A DNA stretch of 35,151 nt. Origin: CAZFZT01 sp964523675 (GTDB taxonomy: Bacteria > Planctomycetota > Phycisphaerae > Phycisphaerales > SM1A02). This document shows, one piece after another, positions 7,619 through 16,749 of this stretch (its first letter is position 1; every line of letters begins with the position of its first letter). A program made the translations under genes and the position numbers. The notes under the pieces are model-generated. The model saw only the letters and a list, made by a program, of their open reading frames with translations, had not been told where the DNA came from and searched no databases. Location: positions 1 to 35,151 of the forward strand of contig CAZFZT010000033.1 of the NCBI GenBank assembly GCA_964523675.1, in the 5' to 3' direction.

Positions 7619-10018
7619 ATGAGTTTCGTCACAGCTTCGCTTGCGATCGCCGGCGTGATCGCCGCGTCCATTCCAATCATCGTTCATCTGATGTCGCGCC
7701 AGCGGCGCAAGCCGATCGAATGGGCAGCCATGCGATTTCTGCTCGAAGCGCTGCGCAAGCACCGCCGCCGACTGCGAACAGAGCAACTCCTTCTGCTGGC
7801 GGTGCGATGTCTCATCGTCATCTTGTTCGGAGCTGCGCTGGCGCGGCCGCTGCTCACTCAGGCAGGCATTCTCCATGCTGCCGATGAGCGTGTGGTGTAC
7901 CTGCTTATCGACAACGGCATGATTGCCGGCACCACTGACGAACTCGGCCGCACTGCGCTGGAAGCAAACGCTCAGCAGGCGATCAGCATCATCCGATCAC
8001 TCCAGCCGGGCGATCGAGTGAGTATCGGCACGGCTGCCCGGCCGGCGCGTCTTGCCGTCTGGCCGCCTACGACCGATCACGGTTCTGCGATGAACTACAT
8101 CGAGTCATTGCGCCCGCTCGACGCGCCGACTGATATTCCAGCCGCGCTTCGAGCGCTGCGGCCGGCTCTGGAAGAGCATGATGCCCAAGGCGCGCACGTC
8201 ATCGTATATCTGCTCAGTGACTTCCGCGCCGGAGCGGCGTCGATCGAATCCAGCTTGCCGCAGATTTACGGTGAACTCTCCGATCGCGTGACGTTCTTCG
8301 CGGCTGCGCCAAGTCAGCAGCCCGCCGCCAACGTGCAGATCACGAGCGTTGATCCGGTGCGCTATGTGGTGCTGCCGGGCGCGGCTGATGGTTCGGGTCA
8401 GATCACGGTGCGATTGGAGAGGCATGGCGGGTCGCTCGATCGGGATGCGACCCGTGTGCGCCTCTCGGGTGAAGGCATCACGCGTACCGAGCCGCGCACC
8501 GTGCGCTGGGAGCCCGGCCAGTCGCAGGCATCTGTCGATTTTCTTGTGAGTTTCGCAAGCTCCGGGCGACGCATTGAGCCGCCGAATCAAGCAGATGAGC
8601 GCGCGCCGGGTGCGTCCGCCAGCAGCGATGCTGCGGCGTCTCGGGAACTTGCCGTGACTGCATCAATTGATGACGATGCGCTCACTGCTGACAATGATCG
8701 GCATGCCATCATCGAATTGCGCGATCGACTTCGAGTGGCGATGCTCGATCGGCACGGCTTCGGGGTGGAGCCCACCATCGAAGGATTTCACAGCGGGCAG
8801 TGGATTCGCCGGGCCCTTGAGCCGTTTGACGAGAGTCCGGTGCAGATCCTTGACGTCGAACCCGGCGCGGTAAGCATGGCCGATGTTCGCACGGCCGATG
8901 TCGTCATGGCGGTTCGGCCGGACCTCGTGACCGATGCCGGCTGGCGCGTGCTGCGGCAGTATGTTGATCGCGGCGGCGTTCTGCTGGTGATGCCGCCGGA
9001 TGAACTCAACATCCATCCTTGGGCCGAACGCTTCACGCACGCCATGGACCTGCCGTGGCGCATTGCAGCCGAGACACAAAGGCATGAGGGCGGGTTGCCG
9101 CTCGCGCCGGAGCAGCCGACTTCGGCGGTGCTGCGGCTGATTGCCAGCGAGATGGAGGATCTTGCTCGGCCGGTTTCCGCGCAGCGCACGCTTCCAGTTG
9201 AAGCCGAATCATCGGAGCCGCTGCTGCTGTTTGCCGATGGAAGACCAATGCTCATTGCAGGAACGCCTGGCCGGAGCAAGCTCACGACAGATGGCGCGGA
9301 AGGCACAGAGAATGAGCTTGACGCATCGCGCCAAGACGGCGGCTCTGCGCACGCGCCATCCTCTGCGAGCACTGTCGCCACGCAATCGCGCGGGATGGTG
9401 CTCTACCTGGCGAGCGCGCCGCAACTGGAATGGACGAACCTGCCGGGCAAGCCGCTGATGGTTCCGCTCATGCACGAGATCGTGCGCCAGAGCGTCGGTT
9501 CCGTGCGCGCTGCGCAGCGGGCGGTGGCTGGTGATCGACCGGTGATCGCGCCGGCCGGCTCCGCGCGCGAGATGCTGGAAGCCAAGCCGCGAGAGCGCGG
9601 CGGCGAGCCGATGCGCATCGGACTTGATGAAGACGGCCGACCGATCGAACCGCTGACACGAGCGGGGATCTTTCAGGTCCGCGACGGTGCAGGTCAGCCG
9701 ATGCGAACGATTGCGGTCAACGTCGATCCGCGCGCAGGGCGCACGGAATCGCTCGCTGCGCCAAGCGTGCTGGCATGGCTGGACGGAGCGTTCGAAGCAG
9801 TGTCCGGTCGATGGTCGCTGTTCGATCGTGACGATCCGCTTGCGATGTTTCGCGCCGCAGAGGGCGCCTCGCCGATCGCATGGATCTTGCTTTGGATTGT
9901 GCTTGGCCTTGTTGCGGTTGAGACGGTTCTTCAGAGGTGGTTCAGTCACGCGGAGTCGAGCGGCACGATAGACATGCACCGCGCGAAGCCGCCAGCGGTA
10001 GTAGGAGGCGTCACATGA
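7619..10018 (+). CDS. BatA-type membrane protein with degenerate VWA domain
   Basis: A 799-residue membrane protein. Residues 1-80 form the BatA N-terminal double-transmembrane domain, with the family phrase IPIIVHLMSRQRRKPIEWAAMRFL and the second helix LLLAVRCLIVILFGAALARPLL. A VWA-like region begins at residue 92, but the metal motif reads DNGMI (98-102) instead of DxSxS, so metal binding is probably lost. Later come a Ser/Ala-rich linker, an amidotransferase-like segment around VMAVRPDLVTDAGW, and a C-terminal helix near 760-785 (AWILLWIVLGLVAVETVL). The start is firm: GGAGGGG precedes the ATG at 7619. The stop overlaps the next start (ATGA), indicating translational coupling. It probably forms an envelope complex with its neighbours; the exact role is unknown. 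Confidence 0.85.
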   Translation: MSFVTASLAIAGVIAASIPIIVHLMSRQRRKPIEWAAMRFLLEALRKHRRRLRTEQLLLLAVRCLIVILFGAALARPLLTQAGILHAADERVVYLLIDNGMIAGTTDELGRTALEANAQQAISIIRSLQPGDRVSIGTAARPARLAVWPPTTDHGSAMNYIESLRPLDAPTDIPAALRALRPALEEHDAQGAHVIVYLLSDFRAGAASIESSLPQIYGELSDRVTFFAAAPSQQPAANVQITSVDPVRYVVLPGAADGSGQITVRLERHGGSLDRDATRVRLSGEGITRTEPRTVRWEPGQSQASVDFLVSFASSGRRIEPPNQADERAPGASASSDAAASRELAVTASIDDDALTADNDRHAIIELRDRLRVAMLDRHGFGVEPTIEGFHSGQWIRRALEPFDESPVQILDVEPGAVSMADVRTADVVMAVRPDLVTDAGWRVLRQYVDRGGVLLVMPPDELNIHPWAERFTHAMDLPWRIAAETQRHEGGLPLAPEQPTSAVLRLIASEMEDLARPVSAQRTLPVEAESSEPLLLFADGRPMLIAGTPGRSKLTTDGAEGTENELDASRQDGGSAHAPSSASTVATQSRGMVLYLASAPQLEWTNLPGKPLMVPLMHEIVRQSVGSVRAAQRAVAGDRPVIAPAGSAREMLEAKPRERGGEPMRIGLDEDGRPIEPLTRAGIFQVRDGAGQPMRTIAVNVDPRAGRTESLAAPSVLAWLDGAFEAVSGRWSLFDRDDPLAMFRAAEGASPIAWILLWIVLGLVAVETVLQRWFSHAESSGTIDMHRAKPPAVVGGVT
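10003..10008 (+). promoter_or_regulatory. Strong ribosome binding site at the ATGA overlap
   Basis: A perfect AGGAGG lies 6 bases before the ATG at 10015, inside the last codons of the BatA-type gene. It fixes the start of the next gene at the ATGA overlap rather than at an in-frame upstream codon at 9937. Confidence 0.85.
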
Positions 10019-12375
10019 GTAATGGCTTCATGCGATGGCTTCTGGATCTGCGTGAGATACCGGCGGATGCCGAGTCGCTGCGGCTCGCGTTTGAGCGGCC
10101 GTGGCCGAGTTGGCTCTGGGCGCTGCTGCTGGTGGGTGCGGCCGCATTTGCCGTTTGGAGCTACAGCCGCCTTTCAGGTCCAAGGCGTTTCCGTATGGCC
10201 CTTGCTTCGCTTCGCGTGCTCACGATCGTGTTGGTGCTGCTCATCATCAGTGGCCCTTCTCTTGAGATGCCGCGGCGGCACGTTGAGCAGGACTGGGTCA
10301 TCGTGCTTGCTGACCGCAGCGCTTCCATGCGCATTGCTGATGTCGCGGATGAAGAGGAAGGCGGCCGACGCACGCGCGATGAAGAATTGCAGTCGATCCT
10401 CGATCAGCATGCGCAGACGATCCGCTCGCTCGCAGAGCAGCGGGAACTCATCTGGCTCGGCTTTCACGTCGGCGCGTTCAATCTCGGTGCGGGTGAAGCA
10501 GCTCAACCCACTCTAGCCGGGATCGACCTTGGCCCTGCCGACGGATCGCGCACCGCGCTTTCGACAGCCATTGAACAGGCGCTTCAGCGCGCTGCAGGTC
10601 GTCCCATCAGCGGCATTGTTCTGCTCACGGACGGACAGACGCACGATCGCCCGCCCGCATCGCTCATGCGCCGGCTCGCCGCCGACGGCATTCGAGTGTT
10701 CAGCGTGCCTTTGGGCTCAAGCGAACCGCTGACCGACATGGCGATCCGTCGTGTTGATTCGCCGCGACGGGCGTTTGTTCGCGACAAGGTGCCCGTGACG
10801 GTTCAGGTTGATCGCTTTGGCGGGAATCTGAATGATGAAGGTGCCGTGCCCGCGTCAGAGAACCGCGCCACCGTGCGATTGATCGACACGCTCACCGGCG
10901 AAGTGCTCGCGAGCGAAGAAGTCGGCTTCGATGACGAGCGCGATGAGATCACGCTCATCGCTGAGCCGACACTTGCAGGCGAAGCCACGTGGCGCATCGA
11001 GATCGAAACGGATCAACCGGCGCTCGTGCCGGAGAACACCGTTCACACGTTCACAGTCGATCTGACAGACCGCCCACTGCGCGTCCTCTTTGTGGACGGT
11101 TACCCGCGCTGGGAGTTTCGCTATCTCAAGAATCTGCTCCTGCGCGAGGAGTCGATCGAATCGTCGATCATGCTGCTCTCTGCTGACCGGGAGTTCGCGC
11201 AGGAAGGCGATATTCCGATCACGCGCCTGCCGCGCTCACCCGGCGAACTTGGTGAGTATGACGTGATTGTCATTGGCGATGTCCCGGGCACCTATTTTTC
11301 GCATGAGCAGCTTGAAGTGATTCGCGACCACATCGCGCAGCGCGGTGCAGGGCTTCTTTGGATCGGAGGCGAGCGCCACACTCCGGGAAGCTATCAAGGA
11401 ACTGTTCTTGCTGACCTTCTTCCGATGCGCAGCCCACTTGCGCTGCCGCGCATCAATCATCCGGTCCTGATGGCGCCGACCGGACTCGCGGAGCGGCTGG
11501 GTGTGTTGCAACTTGAGACCGGTGAAGGCGAGCCCGGCTGGCCGCGTGAACTGGTCGATCCATCCTACGGATGGTCTCAACTGCGATGGGTGCAGCGCAT
11601 TGATCCGACCCGGCTCAAGCCGACCGCAGAGGTGTTGGCGGAGACGGTCATGCCAATCTCAGCGGAAGATGCAAACGTCCCGTTGGTCGTGCTGATGCGC
11701 TACGGCGCAGGGCGAAGCATCTACGTGGCGACGGATGAGATATGGCGGTGGCGCTACGGTCGGGGCGAGCTGCTGCCGGAACAGTTCTGGATGCAGATTC
11801 TGCGCATGCTCGGTCGCGATGCACTGGGCGCGGGAGAGCAGGCGATCTTTATGGCCGGCCCGCGCCGGGTTGAGGCGCACCAACCAGTGCGACTTGATCT
11901 GCGCCTCCTTGATGAACAGCTTGCCGAGCCGCGCAGGCAGAGCGTTGCGGCCGTGATCGAAAACGCAGCCGGTGAGCCGGTTGCTGAGATCGAACTTGCG
12001 CGGCAGGAGTCGGGCGTAGAGCAATATGCGGCGACGTTTCTGCCTGATTCGCCCGGCAACCTGCGCGTGCGGCTGGATGAGCCGACGCTTCCTGAGTTGC
12101 AACTGGAAACGCCGATCGAGGTCTACGCGCCGGATGACGAGCTGCGCCGCCCGGAAACCGACCATGATCTGCTCGCGAACCTTTCCAGGACGACGGGCGG
12201 CCGGGTGCTCACGCCGGATGAGATCGAGCAGTTGCCCGAGCTCCTGCCGAACCGCGCGATCGTAACCATCAACCCGCTGCGCGAGCGCATCTGGGATACG
12301 CCGCTGTTCTTTACTTTGCTGATACTCCTTTTAACTGCCGAATGGATCGGCCGGAAAGTCTTGCGGCTTATCTGA
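10015..12375 (+). CDS. VWA membrane protein with amidotransferase-like domain
   Basis: A 786-residue membrane protein. Two N-terminal helices span about residues 33-50 and 62-80. A VWA domain follows with an intact metal site at 100-104 (DRSAS) and a second conserved strand, GIVLLTDGQT, near residue 205. A beta-sandwich-like stretch comes next. From about residue 355 a class I glutamine-amidotransferase-like fold begins (RVLFVDGYPRWEFRYLKN, then YDVIVIGDVPG and GLLWIGGERH); no catalytic cysteine is evident, so it is probably non-enzymatic. A final helix near 762-782 (LFFTLLILLLTAEWIG) anchors the C-terminus. This layout is typical of planctomycete relatives of BatB/CoxM-type proteins. It is translationally coupled to the previous gene and carries the metal site that protein lacks, which suggests that the two act as a pair. 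Confidence 0.86.
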   Translation: MSNGFMRWLLDLREIPADAESLRLAFERPWPSWLWALLLVGAAAFAVWSYSRLSGPRRFRMALASLRVLTIVLVLLIISGPSLEMPRRHVEQDWVIVLADRSASMRIADVADEEEGGRRTRDEELQSILDQHAQTIRSLAEQRELIWLGFHVGAFNLGAGEAAQPTLAGIDLGPADGSRTALSTAIEQALQRAAGRPISGIVLLTDGQTHDRPPASLMRRLAADGIRVFSVPLGSSEPLTDMAIRRVDSPRRAFVRDKVPVTVQVDRFGGNLNDEGAVPASENRATVRLIDTLTGEVLASEEVGFDDERDEITLIAEPTLAGEATWRIEIETDQPALVPENTVHTFTVDLTDRPLRVLFVDGYPRWEFRYLKNLLLREESIESSIMLLSADREFAQEGDIPITRLPRSPGELGEYDVIVIGDVPGTYFSHEQLEVIRDHIAQRGAGLLWIGGERHTPGSYQGTVLADLLPMRSPLALPRINHPVLMAPTGLAERLGVLQLETGEGEPGWPRELVDPSYGWSQLRWVQRIDPTRLKPTAEVLAETVMPISAEDANVPLVVLMRYGAGRSIYVATDEIWRWRYGRGELLPEQFWMQILRMLGRDALGAGEQAIFMAGPRRVEAHQPVRLDLRLLDEQLAEPRRQSVAAVIENAAGEPVAEIELARQESGVEQYAATFLPDSPGNLRVRLDEPTLPELQLETPIEVYAPDDELRRPETDHDLLANLSRTTGGRVLTPDEIEQLPELLPNRAIVTINPLRERIWDTPLFFTLLILLLTAEWIGRKVLRLI

Positions 12376-12454
12376 CCGATCAACATGCCCGACGACCGTT
12401 CTGTTCCCATTCATCTTTGACGACCTGATCTGTTGCGCCCGTAACCCTATCTCC

Positions 12455-15400
12455 ATGCGTGAAGTCATCGCCCAACTCGAATCACTGCGCCGGCGCGGCT
12501 GGTTGATGCTCGTTGCGCAGCGGTGCGCTCTCTTGCTCTCGGCTGTGATCGGCGCGGCAATTGTGCTGGTTCTGCTCGACTATGCCATGCGTTTGCCGGG
12601 CGGCGTGCGGGCGGTGTTTTTGGTGGGCTTTGGGACGGCGTGCGCATTCGGTGTGTGGCGATTTGTGCTCCCCGCAATTCGCTTCAAACCAAGCGTAACG
12701 CAGCTGGCCCTGCGTCTCGAGCGCTTCATGCCTGCTCTGGCGGGGCGGTTGGCCTCAAGCATCGAGTTTGCGGCGGCAGGCATTGATCAATCCAACGCGC
12801 TGGCTGCTAGGTCGGTTCGGGAGACGCAATCGCGCCTGGCCGGTGAATCGATGTCGCGATTGATTCAGCCACGGCAGACCTTGCGCGATCTCGCGTTGCT
12901 CTTCTTCGCGTTGCTGTTGGCGTCGTTCTTCATCTTCGGAAATCCAAGCGCAGCGCAAACAGGCCTGAGCCGGCTGCTCTTGCCGTTCAGTGACGCCAGA
13001 TGGCCGGCTCGCACCGGCGTCGAGTCGCTGATGGCTCAAGTGCTCGGCGATCAAGGCGTGCATCCGCGCGGCCAGGCGCTTCTGCTGCGCGCCAGCGTTA
13101 CGCGCGGCGACCTGGATCAGCGCATCGATGCGCGCTTTCGCGTCCGCACCGCAGACGCTTTCGGTCCGTGGCAACATGTCGTGCTTACACAACAAGGCGC
13201 CTCAGCTGTGCATGAGCGGCTTATCGAGCCCGCAGGCGATGAAGTCGAGGTGTACTTTGCCTCTGCGGATGATCAGACGCAGCCGGAGCGCATTCACATC
13301 GTCATGCCTCCCGCTGTTCGCCGTGCCTCGCTGACAGTAACGCCGCCGGAATATGCGGCCGGCCTTGTTCCACTGCTGCAGACAGAACTTGGACCGGGCA
13401 CTGACAGCCGTGCGCAGACGGATTCAGCTTCGCTCATTGGTTCACGTGTGCGGCTGGACCTGCTGCTCAACAAGCCGCTTCCCGCGCCGGGAGACAAGAC
13501 GCACGTTCGAGCGGATGAAGACGACCTTGATGAGTGGCTGCGCAGCACGTTCGGCTGGACGGATGAAGCGGATCTGCCGACGTTCATCGCCGATCCAGGA
13601 CAACCCGAGCGGTGGACGCTCGAATGGACACTGGATCAGACGCGTACGTTACCCATTCATCTTGTCGATGAGCATGGACTTGCGAACAGTGATTCGATTG
13701 CGTATCGGATCGATGCCATTGCAGATGCGCCGCCATCGGTGGCGATCACGCAGCCGCAGGCCGACGAAGCGGTGCTCCCGACGGCAGTGGTGTCGCTTGC
13801 GACCGAAGCGCACGATGATGTCGGTATTGCGCACCTGGCGCTTGAAGCGAGACGGGAGCGCGGGGGCGCCGAAGCGACCGAGCCGATCTGGTCGCATCTG
13901 GCGATGCTTCCCGGCGTCCCGTCAGCTTCGCAATCATCGACCACTGAACTGGATCTTGCGCCGCTCGCGCTCAGCAGCGGTGACGTGCTTTACGTGACTG
14001 CCGTTGCGGGCGACGTGTATCAGGCCGAGGGCGAAACGCGCCCGCCGACGATTTCGGCTCCGCGACGACTGCGCATCATCAGCGAGATCGAAATGGAGGA
14101 GATGCTCCGCCGTCAGCTCGCAGGTGTGCGGCAGAATGCGATCAGAATGGAATCGCAGCAGGCGGAATTGCAGGAGAGCATCGCAGAGGACGGTGCGGAC
14201 CAGGTGGCGCAGCGGGCGCAGGCGCAGCTTTCAGAACGCATTGCTGCGCAGCGCGAAGCAATCGCACAGATGGAGCAGCAACTGCGCAGCAACCGGCTTG
14301 AGAGCCCGCAGGTTGAATCGCTGCTCCGTCAATCCGCGGATCTTCTTGAACATGCCGGCCGGGCCTCAAACGAAGCCGCTGCGGCCATGCAGGTTGAAGC
14401 GAGACTCGGGCGCACCGAGCCGCGTGACCGGCAGATCATGGATCATCAGGACGATGTCCGGGCGGAGCTTTCCGACCTGATTGAGCTGCTCGATCGCGAT
14501 GAAGACACATGGGTCGTGAAGCGCCGGCTTGAAGGTCTGATGCAGGATCAGGCGGCCTTGCAGGAAGAAGCGGCCGCAATGAGCGAGCGCACCATCGGCC
14601 GGTCACTTGAAGAGTTGAGTCAGCAGGAGTTGAGCGACCTCGATCGTATTGCGCAGCGGCAACGCGACGTGCGCAATCGGTCGCGGGACTTGACCGACGA
14701 ATTGCGCCAGCGGGCCGATCAACTGGAATCGGTCGATCCGCGCGCGGCCCAGGGCATGCGCGATGCAGCCCGAACCGCAGAGCAGCGTGAGCTTGACCGT
14801 GATCTCAATGAAGCGGCTGAGCGGCTGGAGCAGAACCGCATGGCCCGCGCGCAGCAGTCGCAGCAGAATGCCGCCGCCACGCTCCAGCGCATGCTCCAGG
14901 ATGTTGAGCAGACGCAGCAGGCGAGAGCTGAGGAACTGCTGCGACAACTGGCAAGTCTGGTGCAATCGATCGAGCGGCTCATGACCGCGCAGGAGAATGA
15001 ACTGATCGCGCTGGCTAATGCGCGGCACCGCGAGGATTTCACCGGCCGGGACCAGATGATGATTCGCCTCCATCAGAACACGCAAGCCGTTGCCGCCGAG
15101 GCGCGAGCCCTGGGCAGCCAGCCGGCGCAGCGGCGCATCGCGCGAGCGCTTGATCGGGCGGCCGATGCACAATCAACTGCAATCAGCGCCTTGCGGGCCA
15201 AGCCCATCCAGGTCGATGATGCAGAGGATGCGGAGAATCGCTCGCTGGAACTGCTGCGAGAGGCGAAGGAACTTGCGGAGGAACTCGAGCAACAGACACA
15301 GGACGAGGAAGCGACACGAAAGCGCGACGGATTGATCCAGGCGTATCGCGACTTTGCGCAGCGCGAGGTTGCCCTGCGCGAGCAGACGCTGGGGCTGCAG

Positions 15401-15955
15401 GCGGCTGAGGAACTGGACCGCAGGCAGCTCGTCGAAGCGCGGCGGCTGGGTACGCAGCAGGATGAAATCCGCACCGGCTTGCTTGATCTGCAGCGATCGA
15501 CGCAGGAGGTCATGGACTCAATGATCTTCTCGCTCGTCCACCGCCGCATCGATGACTGGGCGCGACATGTCGTCGATGCGCTCGATGCGGCCGAGGTCGG
15601 CGCAGTGACGACCGACCGGCAGCAGTCCATTGCCGAAGCGATCGGGCACCTCGTGCAGGCGCTTGAGGAGCAGCAACAGCAGCAGCCGGAATTCGATGAA
15701 GGCGAGCAGCAAGGCGGCGGGGCGAGCGGCGGGGGAGCCCAGCCGGTCATTCCGCCTGTCGCGGAACTCCGCCTCCTTCGAGGCATGCAGCAACAGGTGT
15801 ACAATCAGACACGATCGCTCGATCAGCGAACCGATCTCGACGATGCGCAGTTGCAGCAGCGGCTTCGTGATCTCGGCTCGCAACAGCGCGAGCTCATCGA
15901 GATCGGTCGAAGAATGCTCGAAGCGCTCGAACAGCAGCAGGGGCCGCCTCAATGA
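12455..15955 (+). CDS. Large membrane-anchored coiled-coil protein
   Basis: A 1166-residue protein. Two or three hydrophobic helices lie within the first 70 residues (LLLSAVIGAAIVLVLLDYAM and VRAVFLVGFGTACAFGVW), and another near 145-160 (LALLFFALLLASFFIFG). Beta-rich segments follow to about residue 540 (SLTVTPPEYAAG, PPSVAITQPQ). From about 545 to 1045 it is almost pure coiled coil, rich in Gln, Glu, Arg and Ala with heptad-like hydrophobic spacing. It ends in a Gln/Gly-rich tail (EEQQQQQPEFDEG, then GGGASGGGAQP) and a short helical end. The plan of N-terminal helices plus a long extracytoplasmic coiled coil resembles DUF4175 proteins, but the family match is not certain. No good ribosome binding site precedes the ATG at 12455. 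The stop overlaps the next gene's ATG. A scaffold role in the envelope complex is an inference. Confidence 0.8.
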   Translation: MREVIAQLESLRRRGWLMLVAQRCALLLSAVIGAAIVLVLLDYAMRLPGGVRAVFLVGFGTACAFGVWRFVLPAIRFKPSVTQLALRLERFMPALAGRLASSIEFAAAGIDQSNALAARSVRETQSRLAGESMSRLIQPRQTLRDLALLFFALLLASFFIFGNPSAAQTGLSRLLLPFSDARWPARTGVESLMAQVLGDQGVHPRGQALLLRASVTRGDLDQRIDARFRVRTADAFGPWQHVVLTQQGASAVHERLIEPAGDEVEVYFASADDQTQPERIHIVMPPAVRRASLTVTPPEYAAGLVPLLQTELGPGTDSRAQTDSASLIGSRVRLDLLLNKPLPAPGDKTHVRADEDDLDEWLRSTFGWTDEADLPTFIADPGQPERWTLEWTLDQTRTLPIHLVDEHGLANSDSIAYRIDAIADAPPSVAITQPQADEAVLPTAVVSLATEAHDDVGIAHLALEARRERGGAEATEPIWSHLAMLPGVPSASQSSTTELDLAPLALSSGDVLYVTAVAGDVYQAEGETRPPTISAPRRLRIISEIEMEEMLRRQLAGVRQNAIRMESQQAELQESIAEDGADQVAQRAQAQLSERIAAQREAIAQMEQQLRSNRLESPQVESLLRQSADLLEHAGRASNEAAAAMQVEARLGRTEPRDRQIMDHQDDVRAELSDLIELLDRDEDTWVVKRRLEGLMQDQAALQEEAAAMSERTIGRSLEELSQQELSDLDRIAQRQRDVRNRSRDLTDELRQRADQLESVDPRAAQGMRDAARTAEQRELDRDLNEAAERLEQNRMARAQQSQQNAAATLQRMLQDVEQTQQARAEELLRQLASLVQSIERLMTAQENELIALANARHREDFTGRDQMMIRLHQNTQAVAAEARALGSQPAQRRIARALDRAADAQSTAISALRAKPIQVDDAEDAENRSLELLREAKELAEELEQQTQDEEATRKRDGLIQAYRDFAQREVALREQTLGLQAAEELDRRQLVEARRLGTQQDEIRTGLLDLQRSTQEVMDSMIFSLVHRRIDDWARHVVDALDAAEVGAVTTDRQQSIAEAIGHLVQALEEQQQQQPEFDEGEQQGGGASGGGAQPVIPPVAELRLLRGMQQQVYNQTRSLDQRTDLDDAQLQQRLRDLGSQQRELIEIGRRMLEALEQQQGPPQ

Positions 15956-16731
15956 GACTGCACATGCACTGCACAAGCCCGATTCTCAACAGTTCCCGGG
16001 GCAACGCACAAGGGCGCCGCAGGCGGTTCATGGGCCGCACTGGAATTTTCGTACTCACGATCGCCAGCGCGGTGTTCGTCACTGCTTCTGCGGCACTTGC
16101 TCAGGATGACGAGGATCGTGCCGCATCGCCATCATTGGATGAACTCCTTGGCCTGCCGCAATCCGAGCAGGATGAAGAATCGCGGCGGGCTGAAGAAGCC
16201 GCTGCACATGAAGCGGCTGAAGCGCTCCGGCGTCGGCTTGAAGAAGGTCGCCGAGCCATGAGCGCCTTCGCCGAAGCCATTGAACAGATGTCGATCAGCG
16301 CAGATCTGCTCGATACGCGTTTCGACACCGGCGTCGGGACGCAGCGGATTCAGGAAGACATCATTGCGAAGCTGGATCACATGATCGAGCAGGCGGCGCA
16401 ACAATCGTCTGCTTCAAGGTCGTCAAGCCGGTCGTCTTCAGGTCAGCCCGAGCAGAACCGTCAACCACAACAACAACCGCAGCCGCAGGACCAACAAGCT
16501 CGCGCGCCGGGTGAGCGCAGTGATTCGCAGCCCGGCGAGGGTGATCAGGAACGCGAACTGCCGGCCATGCGTGAAGGTGATGTCAATACGCCTCTCGCTG
16601 AAACACGAGAGGAATGGGGCGCGCTCCCCGAGCGCATCCGAGAGATGCTCCTTCAGGGCAAACAGGAGCGTTTCTCCTCGCTTTATGAACAGCTCACGCG
16701 CGACTACTACCGCCGCCTCGCTTCGGATTAG
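15952..16731 (+). CDS. Exported Gln/Glu-rich protein of unknown function
   Basis: A 259-residue protein that overlaps the previous stop by ATGA, with AGGGG about 10 bases upstream. A Sec-type signal is clear from residue 27 (MGRTGIFVLTIASAVFVTASAALAQ), so the alternative ATG at 16030, with AGGCGG 4 bases before it, may be the true start. The mature part begins with an acidic helical stretch (DELLGLPQSEQDEESRRAEEAA). A middle region is very rich in Gln and Ser (about residues 140-205, including QPEQNRQPQQQPQPQDQQ). The C-terminus is ordered-looking (EWGALPERIREMLLQGKQE and SSLYEQLTRDYYRRLA). That end resembles the short conserved tail seen in exported proteins next to such VWA clusters in planctomycetes, but no named domain is recognised. 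A periplasmic partner of the coiled-coil protein is likely from context. Confidence 0.78.
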   Translation: MRLHMHCTSPILNSSRGNAQGRRRRFMGRTGIFVLTIASAVFVTASAALAQDDEDRAASPSLDELLGLPQSEQDEESRRAEEAAAHEAAEALRRRLEEGRRAMSAFAEAIEQMSISADLLDTRFDTGVGTQRIQEDIIAKLDHMIEQAAQQSSASRSSSRSSSGQPEQNRQPQQQPQPQDQQARAPGERSDSQPGEGDQERELPAMREGDVNTPLAETREEWGALPERIREMLLQGKQERFSSLYEQLTRDYYRRLASD

Positions 16732-16749
16732 TATGTGGAGATTCCTCCG

